From Bacteroidales bacterium UBA3868 (lineage in GTDB: Bacteria; Bacteroidota; Bacteroidia; Bacteroidales; WCHB1-69): DNA of 5,125 nt. Location of the stretch: assembly GCA_002392325.1 (NCBI GenBank), contig DGGS01000098.1:1109-6233 (forward strand), read 5' to 3'. Numbering within the stretch: position 1 is the first letter of the stretch; every line of letters starts with the position of its first letter. Below the pieces are notes generated by a model. That model worked only from the letters and a program-made list of their open reading frames with translations. It made no database searches and was not told the origin of the DNA. A program made the translations under genes and the position numbers. Below are positions 1 through 5,125 of the stretch, piece by piece.

Positions 1-146
1 CCCACGGCCTTTACTTCCTTGGTTTTCTGATCAATAGCTATGATGGAGGGTTCGTCAACCACCACCTGGTTATTTTGCAAAATAACGGTGTTGGCGGTGC
101 CCAAGTCTATAGCGATTTCCTTTGTAAATATTGAAAATAAACCCAT
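1..146 (-). CDS. mreB: Rod shape-determining protein MreB, N-terminal part (cut by window edge)
   Basis: Translating the minus strand from the ATG at 146-144 gives 48 complete codons, starting MGLFSIFTKEIAIDLGTANT and running on through a VVDEPSIIAID segment. The DLGTANT stretch (residues about 14-20) is the first phosphate-binding loop of the actin/Hsp70 ATPase fold. With the short hydrophobic amphipathic start MGLFSIF, it is typical of MreB, which polymerises under the inner membrane and guides lateral peptidoglycan synthesis. Only about one seventh of the usual length of roughly 340 residues is visible; the rest lies left of the window, where mreC and mreD often follow in this phylum (inference). 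The gene is divergent from the SPOR gene, and its own -7-like element lies at 172-179. No frameshift or stop is seen in the visible part. Identity is close to certain, although ATPase relatives such as FtsA or DnaK share the loop; they do not share this N-terminus. Confidence 0.95.
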   Translation of the reverse strand, partial: MGLFSIFTKEIAIDLGTANTVILQNNQVVVDEPSIIAIDQKTKEVKAV

Positions 147-171
147 TTTTGCTTTTTTAAAATTAAGATTG

Positions 172-179
172 CAAAATTA
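172..179 (-). promoter_or_regulatory. Putative -7 promoter element for mreB
   Basis: On the minus strand these bases read TAATTTTG, an exact match to the Bacteroidota -7 consensus TAnnTTTG. It lies 25 bases before the mreB ATG, which would give a leader of roughly 15-20 bases. I do not see a clear -33 TTTG box at the usual 19-21 base spacing. The region is very A/T-rich, so a chance match is possible, but position and orientation fit. Confidence 0.5.
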
Positions 180-240
180 TAAAAAATCTAACTTCTATAC
201 GCATATTTTTACATAATGTTACAGTTTCATAAAAAAATAC

Positions 241-248
241 TACTTTTG
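241..248 (+). promoter_or_regulatory. Putative -7 promoter element for the SPOR-folD unit
   Basis: TACTTTTG is an exact TAnnTTTG match, followed by GCG as in many Bacteroidota promoters. It ends only 13 bases before the ATG at 262, so transcription would begin about 5-10 bases before the start codon. The -33 position (around 217-220, TGTT) is at best a weak match to TTTG. The rest of the divergent 147-261 interval is A/T-rich and shows no other structure I can support. Confidence 0.55.
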
Positions 249-261
249 CGAAATTATTCTT

Positions 262-648
262 ATGAAAAGGTTTTGGATTGTTTGCTTGTTCTTGATAGTG
301 GGCCTGACGGCGTTTTCGCAGGTCCGTTATTCCATTGACCCAAAAATCAAACAAATACAGGCAGATTATATCAAAGCGTGGGAAAAAGTGGACAAAATCA
401 GTGGATACCGCATCCAAGTCACGGCTTTTTCGGGAAACAATTCACGAAACCGCGCCGAAAACGAACGTGCTACCTTTCAAACCCACTTTCCGTACATCAG
501 CATATACCTGACCTACTCCGAGCCCTATTTCAAGTTGCGCGCCGGAAATTATCTGAACCGGTTGGACGCTTATAAAGATCTGAAAAACATTCAATTAGTA
601 TATCCAAACGCTTATATTGTTCCCGATTTTATAAATATCAGGAACTGA
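262..648 (+). CDS. Small secreted SPOR-domain protein
   Basis: This 128-residue protein starts with a clean signal peptide: MKR, a hydrophobic core at about residues 4-17, and a likely cut after AFS or SQ near residue 20. No lipobox cysteine is present. Residues 48-125 look like a single SPOR domain: GYRIQVTAFSG (48-58), a run of charged residues around 60-70, the PYFKLRAGNY motif (88-97), and the closing strand YPNAYIVPD (114-122). SPOR domains bind peptidoglycan glycan strands lacking stem peptides, typically at the septum, so a periplasmic, wall-binding role is likely; no catalytic domain is attached. The ATG at 262 is supported by the signal peptide directly after it. The gene sits divergent from mreB, which fits a cell-wall theme, and is probably co-transcribed with folD 38 bases downstream. 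The exact role is unknown. The domain call rests on motif recognition, not on a profile search. Confidence 0.85.
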   Translation: MKRFWIVCLFLIVGLTAFSQVRYSIDPKIKQIQADYIKAWEKVDKISGYRIQVTAFSGNNSRNRAENERATFQTHFPYISIYLTYSEPYFKLRAGNYLNRLDAYKDLKNIQLVYPNAYIVPDFINIRN

Positions 649-686
649 TAGGTTTGGATATTTTCCTTTTGAAAAAACAAAACCAC

Positions 687-1544
687 ATGAAGATTATAGA
701 CGGCAAACTTTGCGCTCAGCAAATCAAAAACCAAATATCCAAAGAGGTTGAGATGATACGGGCTATCGGATTCCGTGTGCCCAAACTGGCTATTATTCTG
801 GTGGGCAATCGTCCCGACAGCGTTTCATATGTCCGCAGCAAGGAGAAAACCTGCAAGTCGCTGGGCATGGATTGCGACACCTACTTTTTGGAAGACACCA
901 TTTCGGAAAAGGAAATCCTGGATCTTATTGACCGTCTGAACAACGACCGGACCATTGACGCGATTCTTATACAACTTCCTCTTCCTGAGCATTTTGACAG
1001 CGCCAAGATTTTGGATTTCATCGATTACAAGAAGGATGCTGACGGATTGCATTTGATGAATGTGGGATTATTGCATTTGGGCGAGCCGTATGTTATGCCC
1101 TGTACGCCGAAGGGGATCATTACTTTGTTGGAAACCAACAATATAGATGTTGCCGGCAAGCACGCTGTTGTTATTGGGCGCAGCCAACTGGTGGGCGAGC
1201 CCACAGCCCAATTGCTCATCCGTCAGAACGCCACAGTAACACTTTGCCACTCGCACACACAGCATTTGTCCGACATCACGCGCATCGGAGACATCATCAT
1301 CACCGCCGCTGGTCACCCTCAATTGCTTAAACCAGAGGATTTTAAAGAAGGCGCTATCTTGATTGATGTGGCCATCAACCGTACTGAAGAGGGTTTGGAG
1401 GGCGATGTCTATAGTCCGCGCACCCGTGAGGCGCTGGAGCAGCGCTTGAGTGCCGCCACGCCTGTGCCTGGCGGTGTGGGCCCCATGACCATCGCCATGC
1501 TTATGCAGAATGTGCTGGACATGTACAAGATCAAGAATGCGTAA
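687..1544 (+). CDS. folD: Bifunctional methylenetetrahydrofolate dehydrogenase / cyclohydrolase FolD
   Basis: FolD oxidises 5,10-methylene-tetrahydrofolate to the methenyl form using NAD(P)+ and hydrolyses it to 10-formyl-tetrahydrofolate, which supplies purine and initiator formyl-Met synthesis in the cytoplasm. The 285-residue product matches the family length. Visible motifs are YVRSK (48-52, the catalytic Tyr and Lys), QLPLP (96-100, catalytic Gln), DADGLH (117-122, catalytic Asp at 119), PCTPKGI (138-144), the nucleotide-binding GRSQLVGEP (164-172) and the C-terminal PVPGGVGPMT (259-268). All expected active-site residues are present. An upstream in-frame TTG at 654 would add 11 residues (MDIFLLKKQNH), but the ATG at 687 begins the conserved MKIIDGK, follows an A-rich leader typical of this phylum, and is preferred. 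I see no promoter between it and the SPOR gene, so both probably share a transcript. Cofactor preference cannot be read from the sequence. Confidence 0.97.
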   Translation: MKIIDGKLCAQQIKNQISKEVEMIRAIGFRVPKLAIILVGNRPDSVSYVRSKEKTCKSLGMDCDTYFLEDTISEKEILDLIDRLNNDRTIDAILIQLPLPEHFDSAKILDFIDYKKDADGLHLMNVGLLHLGEPYVMPCTPKGIITLLETNNIDVAGKHAVVIGRSQLVGEPTAQLLIRQNATVTLCHSHTQHLSDITRIGDIIITAAGHPQLLKPEDFKEGAILIDVAINRTEEGLEGDVYSPRTREALEQRLSAATPVPGGVGPMTIAMLMQNVLDMYKIKNA

Positions 1545-1555
1545 TGGTCTGTAAT

Positions 1556-1575
1556 GGGCGAATGATTATTCGCCT
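1556..1575. terminator. Hairpin between convergent folD and M64 peptidase genes
   Basis: GGCGAAT (1557-1563) and ATTCGCC (1568-1574) form a perfect 7-bp stem around the loop GATT, with a further G·U pair possible at 1556/1575. It starts 12 bases after the folD stop and ends 11 bases before the stop of the opposite gene, so it could act for both. Neither side has a T-run, so it is not a classical intrinsic terminator; it may instead mark or protect mRNA 3' ends. Confidence 0.5.
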
Positions 1576-1585
1576 CTGCCAGAAA

Positions 1586-2869
1586 TTACCGTGCATAATA
1601 ATCAATCACCTCTTCCAAGGTTTTCTTGCACACCGGACAGAAATCGTTGTACCGGATTTGGTGCATCGTGCAGTGCTGGGCGGGACGATACACGCCCTTG
1701 CCCACATAGCCGCCGCCTTCATAGACACCCAACCGGTTGTATTCCGGTGTGTTTTTGCCCGTAACAGGTGTGGGTATCGGCGTGCCTTCCGGAAGCATGT
1801 TCTTCCATTTCGACTCGAAATCCACCAAAGTGGTCAGATTCGGTTCCACGGGCTCCACACCTGCTGGATAAAAGTCTTGAACAGAAACTTCTGAGGTGTA
1901 GTATTCGTCACCCAATCCGCCAATGAGGTGACCCATTTCATGCACGATCACATAGTCGGGATATTCGCCGTGATTATACACGGTGCAATAGAAATTGTAA
2001 ATTCCACCCCCGCCGTATTTTTCACTGTTACAGATAATTACAATAGCATCGTAGGGTGCGTCATCGGCCACATCGTTCAAGTGCCACACTCCGTCGCACA
2101 TCAGATAACGGTCCAAATCCAACGCGTTGTATGCCGTGTTGACGAGCGTTTTCTTGTAGATGTTGTTTTGCGGCTGCGTAATGCCCGAATCTTCCGAATA
2201 GCCCTTTATGGCACGCACATTCACTTTGTTTTTCATCTCCTTGTAGGGTGAGCAGTTCATCACATAGGAGGCGAAGCGTTTCATGTCGTGTTTCAGCAAT
2301 TTGGCGTCGCTTTTCGCATATCCGTCGGGAATAAAAAGGATGTCGATGGCTTTGTCTGATTTGTTTCCGATGTGCAGGTTCATCGTCTTATACTGCTTAC
2401 TCAGAGGAACCGTGGGCGTGGTTTGCGGGTTGAAGTATTGTTTCAACAATTCGGCACCATTGCGTTTGCGGTCAAAAGAAGTGAATTTCAGCAAAACCGT
2501 GTTCTTGGGAAAAGGAATGTTGATGGATTCTTCCATGGAAGCTATTTCGGTTTCGCCCTTTTCCGTGGTTCTGTACTCGGTAAACAGGCAGGAGTAGCTA
2601 CGGCTGAATATCAGTTTGTTGGATACCGAATCGAAAACCTCAATCATAATATCGCCGTAAGAGTTGGGCTCAATCAGGTATTGACGGGTGCCATTCCATG
2701 TGCCGCCAGCGGTATAATGGTCTATTTTCAGCAATTCATTGTTGAAATTACCGATGTGAAGGTAATTTACCCGCAGGTTTTTATTGATAAAATATTGGTC
2801 AAAGTGTTGGGCAGAGGCAAAACCCAGTGCAAAAAGGATAACCAAAAGGGTACAAGATATTTTTTTCAT
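1586..2869 (-). CDS. Secreted zinc metallopeptidase, M64 (IgA peptidase-like) family
   Basis: The 427-residue product has a signal peptide (MKK, hydrophobic core at about 6-17, probable cut after ASA at 20) and is therefore exported. Residues about 22-145 resemble the beta-rich N-terminal domain of M64 proteins; the catalytic domain follows from about 163, beginning MNLHIGNKSDKAIDILFIPD. The zinc motif HEMGH lies at 310-314 (ligands His310 and His314, catalytic Glu311) within HEMGHLIGGLGDEYY, where Asp321 is a candidate third ligand. A C-terminal cysteine cluster, HCTM (399-402) and FCPVC (410-414), is also present and could form a disulfide or metal site. The family is named after an IgA-cleaving enzyme of a gut Clostridium relative; for Bacteroidales members the natural substrate is generally unknown, so IgA cleavage should not be assumed. 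The gene is convergent with folD. Its upstream region is short and shares space with the opposite-strand tRNA. Length and motifs look intact. Confidence 0.9.
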   Translation of the reverse strand: MKKISCTLLVILFALGFASAQHFDQYFINKNLRVNYLHIGNFNNELLKIDHYTAGGTWNGTRQYLIEPNSYGDIMIEVFDSVSNKLIFSRSYSCLFTEYRTTEKGETEIASMEESINIPFPKNTVLLKFTSFDRKRNGAELLKQYFNPQTTPTVPLSKQYKTMNLHIGNKSDKAIDILFIPDGYAKSDAKLLKHDMKRFASYVMNCSPYKEMKNKVNVRAIKGYSEDSGITQPQNNIYKKTLVNTAYNALDLDRYLMCDGVWHLNDVADDAPYDAIVIICNSEKYGGGGIYNFYCTVYNHGEYPDYVIVHEMGHLIGGLGDEYYTSEVSVQDFYPAGVEPVEPNLTTLVDFESKWKNMLPEGTPIPTPVTGKNTPEYNRLGVYEGGGYVGKGVYRPAQHCTMHQIRYNDFCPVCKKTLEEVIDYYAR

Positions 2870-2900
2870 TCTTATAAGGGTTTTATTTTGATTTTTTTTC

Positions 2901-2908
2901 TATTTTTG
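2901..2908 (+). promoter_or_regulatory. Putative -7 promoter element for tRNA-Thr
   Basis: TATTTTTG is an exact TAnnTTTG match ending 12 bases before the first base of the tRNA, so transcription would start within a few bases of the mature 5' end. The -33 region is T-rich (TTTTATTTTG at 2881-2890), but no box lies at the ideal spacing. The element overlaps the inverted repeat at 2903-2920. Confidence 0.55.
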
Positions 2909-2920
2909 CAGCCGCAAAAA
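2903..2920. repeat. Perfect 7-bp inverted repeat between the promoter element and the tRNA 5' end
   Basis: TTTTTGC (2903-2909) and GCAAAAA (2914-2920) are exact inverted copies separated by AGCC. The left arm covers most of the -7 element; the right arm stops at the base before the tRNA. It could be an operator-like site, or it could reflect the T/A-rich context by chance. Confidence 0.6.
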
Positions 2921-2993
<73 letters not shown>

Positions 2994-2996
2994 CCG

Positions 2997-3022
2997 AAGG
3001 GACACGAAAGTGCCCCTTTTTT
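2997..3022 (+). terminator. Intrinsic terminator after tRNA-Thr
   Basis: The arms GGGACAC (2999-3005) and GTGCCCC (3010-3016) pair around a GAAA tetraloop, extended by two A-T pairs (2997-2998 with 3017-3018) and followed by TTTTTT (3017-3022). One internal A·C mismatch (3002/3013) weakens the stem on this strand. On the other strand the same position is a G·U pair, but no T-run follows there, so it suits the tRNA better than the leftward kinase operon. It overlaps the stop codon of the kinase gene by two bases. Confidence 0.75.
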
Positions 3023-3992
3023 ATGCGAAAAATTTTGCGTGAACTTCATTCCAAACCTCATCAGGCAGTTTGGCGCCCACATGTTCGATTACACGACCGG
3101 CCAAATATGCGGCCAACTCACCTGCTTTGGTAGGCGTGTAATCATTCATCAAGCCATAAAGGAATCCTGCCGCATAGATGTCGCCCGCACCGGTGGTATC
3201 CACCGCTTTCACCGGAATCACGCCCACTTGCGTGACTTCGCCGTTCATTTTGATGAAGGAACCCTCCTTGCCGACTTTCACGATGGCCACGGGGCAATAT
3301 TCCGCCAGCACTTCCAAGGCATCTTTGCCTTCTTTACCCGTGAATGCTTTGGCCTCCTCCTCGTTGGCAAAAATGATATCCACATAATCGGTGAGCAGCA
3401 TTTTCACGAAATCGTAGTTGGCCTCGATGATGTTATAGCTGGCCATGTCCATGGAGATTTTCAGACCTTTTTCTTTGGCGATTTGGCATACTTTCAAGAT
3501 AAGGTCATGATTGAAGATGAGATAACCTTCCACATGGATGCAGTCGTACTGGTCAAACACCTTGGGGTCAAGTTCATCGGGGGTCATCATGGCGGCGGCG
3601 CCGAGGTAGGTGGCGAAGGTGCGCTCGGCATCCTGCGAGATGAAGGTGGTGGCGATGCCCGTGTCCACATCCGACTCAATCAAATGAGGCGTTACATGAA
3701 AGCGTGCCATTTCGCGGCGGAAGAAGTCGCCCATCTCGTCGCGGCCTATTTTGCCGATATAGCCCGCCGGAGCACCCAAACGAGCCAATCCATGGATAGT
3801 GTTGGATGTGGAACCGCCCGTGGCACACGACTGCTCCATTCCTTTAATCCGGTTGTGAATTTCTTTTTTCCTGTCGGCGTCAATCATCACCATGCCGCCC
3901 TTGTCCAGGCCGTTCTGGCGCAGAATGTCGTCATTGTCAATATTTAACAATATATCAACCAGTGCGTTACCGATTCCTAATATCTTTTTCAT
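3021..3992 (-). CDS. PfkB-family kinase, probably adenosine kinase
   Basis: This 323-residue cytoplasmic enzyme belongs to the ribokinase/PfkB family, which phosphorylates sugars or nucleosides with ATP. Visible motifs are the N-terminal GIGNALVDIL (6-15), the first PfkB signature GGSTSNTIHGLARLG (59-73), NEEEA (210-214, the N-x-x-E Mg/phosphate motif) and the second signature DTTGAGDIYAAGFLYG (265-280), with Asp271 as the catalytic base. Bacteroidales proteins of this type and length are usually labelled adenosine kinase, which would make AMP from adenosine in purine salvage. Ribokinase- or fructokinase-like specificity cannot be excluded from motifs alone. The ATG at 3992 starts the conserved MKKILGIGNA and is therefore preferred. 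It is the last gene of the leftward run, 20 bases after the sufE stop, with no promoter-like element in that gap, so it is probably co-transcribed. No defects are seen. Confidence 0.88.
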   Translation of the reverse strand: MKKILGIGNALVDILLNIDNDDILRQNGLDKGGMVMIDADRKKEIHNRIKGMEQSCATGGSTSNTIHGLARLGAPAGYIGKIGRDEMGDFFRREMARFHVTPHLIESDVDTGIATTFISQDAERTFATYLGAAAMMTPDELDPKVFDQYDCIHVEGYLIFNHDLILKVCQIAKEKGLKISMDMASYNIIEANYDFVKMLLTDYVDIIFANEEEAKAFTGKEGKDALEVLAEYCPVAIVKVGKEGSFIKMNGEVTQVGVIPVKAVDTTGAGDIYAAGFLYGLMNDYTPTKAGELAAYLAGRVIEHVGAKLPDEVWNEVHAKFFA

Positions 3993-4012
3993 CTTTCTCT
4001 TTTAAAAAAAAA

Positions 4013-4438
4013 TTAACACTCTTTTGCTTTGAACGCTACTGCGTACAATTTGATTTGCTTGATCATGGAGGCCAGGCCATTGGAACGGGTGGGAGAAAGA
4101 TGCTCTTTCAGTCCGATAGCGTTCAGATATTCCAAATCATTATCAATAATTTCTTGCGGGGTGCGCTCTGACAACACTCTAATGAGCAGATTCACAATAC
4201 CTTTGGTAATGATGGCATCGCTGTCGGCGGTGAAAAACACCAACCCGTCACGATATTCGGCATGTAGCCAAACTTGCGACTGGCAACCTTCGATGAGGTA
4301 TTCCGGGGTCTTGTATTGTTCCTCTATCATCGGCAACTCCTTGCCTAATTCAATGATATAGTTGTATTTGTCCATCCAATCATCGAACAGTTCAAATTCT
4401 TCTATCAAGGTCTGTTCAACTTCTTTCATTGTAGCCAT
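4013..4438 (-). CDS. sufE: Cysteine desulfuration / Fe-S assembly protein SufE
   Basis: SufE takes persulfide sulfur from the cysteine desulfurase SufS and passes it to the SufBCD scaffold for iron-sulfur cluster assembly in the cytoplasm. The 141-residue length is normal for the family. The sulfur-accepting cysteine is Cys52 in the conserved GCQSQVWL (51-58). Other family marks are LGKELP (31-36), the FTADSDAIITKG strand-helix segment (69-80), TPQEI (93-97) and LSPTRSNGL (114-122). A second cysteine is the very last residue. The start at 4438 (MATMKEV) competes with an ATG three codons later; the difference is trivial. The gene lies 18 bases after cvpA and 20 before the kinase gene in the same direction, so an operon is likely. 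No sufBCDS genes are visible here, so it is separated from its partners at least within this window. Confidence 0.95.
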   Translation of the reverse strand: MATMKEVEQTLIEEFELFDDWMDKYNYIIELGKELPMIEEQYKTPEYLIEGCQSQVWLHAEYRDGLVFFTADSDAIITKGIVNLLIRVLSERTPQEIIDNDLEYLNAIGLKEHLSPTRSNGLASMIKQIKLYAVAFKAKEC

Positions 4439-4456
4439 AATTACTTTTGTTTTAAT

Positions 4457-4954
4457 CTATTCTGGATTTTCTTCTTGCGTTTCAGCATGGATGATATTCT
4501 CCCAATTCAAGGCATGGGGAACTATCGGTTCCACATATTGGTACGCTATGGATTTCTCTTTTGTCTCTTTTTTCAGGATGATCTCATGCTTGTCCACCAT
4601 ATTGATCAGATAAAACAGCACGCTGAATATCAGCATCACCTTACCGGCTCCGAACAGCAAACCAAAAATATGGTCAATAACACCGGGTATTATCAATTTC
4701 ACAATTTTGCACATCAGTTTGCCCGCCAAATGCACCAAAAACAAAGTGATAAAAAATGTTAATGTGAACGCGATTTGCTTGGCAAAAGGAATATTGGGGA
4801 GCAGCAGCGCCACCGTGTCGGAAAACCGGTAGGATGCCCACACGCCGAGCACCAGCGCGAGAATGGAAGTCAATTCATAGATAAGTCCCCTTTTGAAACC
4901 CATAAATGCGAACCAGCACAGCGGAATCAAAACTATATAATCGAGCAAGACCAT
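4457..4954 (-). CDS. CvpA family membrane protein
   Basis: This 165-residue inner-membrane protein has four likely membrane segments (about 4-19, 25-42, 58-79 and 96-119) and a charged cytoplasmic or periplasmic tail rich in Lys and Glu (121-165). The motif GFKRGLIYEL (19-28) between the first two segments is the hallmark of the CvpA/colicin V production family, and the glycine-bearing LLFGAGKVML (99-108) fits the fourth segment. CvpA proteins are widespread; in enterobacteria loss affects colicin V production and envelope stress tolerance, but the molecular role is not settled, and nothing here suggests a bacteriocin system. The ATG at 4954 is 3 bases after the stop of the ABC ATPase gene, a spacing that implies translational coupling. 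It is followed by sufE after 18 bases. Confidence 0.88.
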   Translation of the reverse strand: MVLLDYIVLIPLCWFAFMGFKRGLIYELTSILALVLGVWASYRFSDTVALLLPNIPFAKQIAFTLTFFITLFLVHLAGKLMCKIVKLIIPGVIDHIFGLLFGAGKVMLIFSVLFYLINMVDKHEIILKKETKEKSIAYQYVEPIVPHALNWENIIHAETQEENPE

Positions 4955-4957
4955 GAT

Positions 4958-5125
4958 TTATAGTGTTTGTCGGATTTTCTGTGTTAAAGGTTGCGCATAG
5001 ATGAAATCATTGAGTTCTTTGCTGTCGGAGGTAAGCACATTCTCCTTGTTTCCACGCCAGGCAAGATGCCCTTCGAAGATGAACGAGATGGTCTCTCCGA
5101 TGGTGATGACAGAGTTAAGGTCGTG
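4958..5125 (-). CDS. ABC transporter ATPase, MlaF-like, C-terminal end (cut by window edge)
   Basis: The minus strand from 5125 reads an open frame of 55 codons ending in TAA (4960-4958). It starts HDLNSVITIGETISFIFEG, where the first His would be the H-loop histidine that senses the ATP gamma-phosphate, followed by the usual strand reporting a signal or export state. The tail (W-R-G-N around residues 23-26, then ELNDFIYA at 37-44) resembles that of MlaF-type ATPases in Bacteroidales, which power phospholipid transport between inner and outer membranes with an MlaE permease and an MCE-domain protein. The Walker A, Q-loop, signature and Walker B motifs all lie outside the window, so the exact subfamily is inferred from the tail alone. 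Its stop is 3 bases before the cvpA start, so this is most likely the upstream member of the operon, with permease genes probably further right. Confidence 0.8.
   Translation of the reverse strand, partial: HDLNSVITIGETISFIFEGHLAWRGNKENVLTSDSKELNDFIYAQPLTQKIRQTL

Noticed and set aside
654..686. An upstream TTG start for folD adding 11 residues
   Set aside because: The extra residues MDIFLLKKQNH are not part of the family N-terminus, and the ATG at 687 begins the conserved MKIIDGK.
1541..1557. Short direct repeat GTAATGG spaced by 10 bases at the end of folD
   Set aside because: Only two 7-base copies, one containing the folD stop; too short to mean anything alone. The neighbouring hairpin is the better-supported structure.
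4442..4449. TACTTTTG on the plus strand, matching the TAnnTTTG promoter element, between sufE and cvpA
   Set aside because: It points antisense into cvpA, has no gene downstream on that strand, and lies in an A/T-rich gap where chance matches are expected.
4457..4954. Reading CvpA as evidence of a colicin V-type bacteriocin locus
   Set aside because: CvpA is a widespread housekeeping membrane family; there is no bacteriocin precursor, immunity or export gene in the window.

Overview
This window looks like ordinary chromosomal DNA from a Bacteroidota bacterium, most likely of the order Bacteroidales. The evidence is that the encoded proteins (a small SPOR protein, an M64 peptidase, the MlaF-type ATPase tail and a short CvpA) resemble Bacteroidales versions, that gene starts lack Shine-Dalgarno sequences and have A/T-rich leaders, and that elements matching the Bacteroidota -7 promoter consensus TAnnTTTG lie before three transcription units. 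The assignment rests on recognition of the sequence, not on a database search.

Layout from left to right. (1) Positions 1-146, minus strand: the first 48 codons of mreB, the actin-like rod-shape protein. (2) Positions 147-261: a divergent A/T-rich promoter region. (3) Plus strand: a short secreted SPOR-domain protein (262-648), followed after 38 bases by folD (start chosen at 687, end 1544); these two probably form one transcript. (4) Positions 1545-1585: a short convergent gap with a perfect hairpin. (5) Minus strand, 1586-2869: a secreted M64-family zinc metallopeptidase. (6) Plus strand, 2921-2993: tRNA-Thr with anticodon CGT, with a -7 promoter element embedded in an inverted repeat just before it and a hairpin plus T-run terminator just after it. 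(7) Minus strand, reading leftwards from the right edge: the end of an MlaF-like ABC ATPase gene, cvpA, sufE and a PfkB-family adenosine/sugar kinase, separated by only 3, 18 and 20 bases, which suggests one operon.

The genes are mostly housekeeping: cell shape (MreB), septal or peptidoglycan binding (SPOR), one-carbon metabolism (FolD), translation (tRNA-Thr), Fe-S cluster assembly (SufE), nucleoside salvage (PfkB kinase) and envelope lipid transport (MlaF-like ATPase). The M64 peptidase is the only accessory-looking gene, and its natural substrate cannot be read from sequence.

I see no mobile element, CRISPR array, toxin-antitoxin pair, phage gene or defence system, and no convincing sign of an undescribed system. 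The most notable points are small-scale: the structure around the tRNA-Thr gene (promoter palindrome, T-stem mismatch, strand-asymmetric terminator, position inside a co-directional run of opposite-strand genes) and the very short predicted leader of the SPOR gene.
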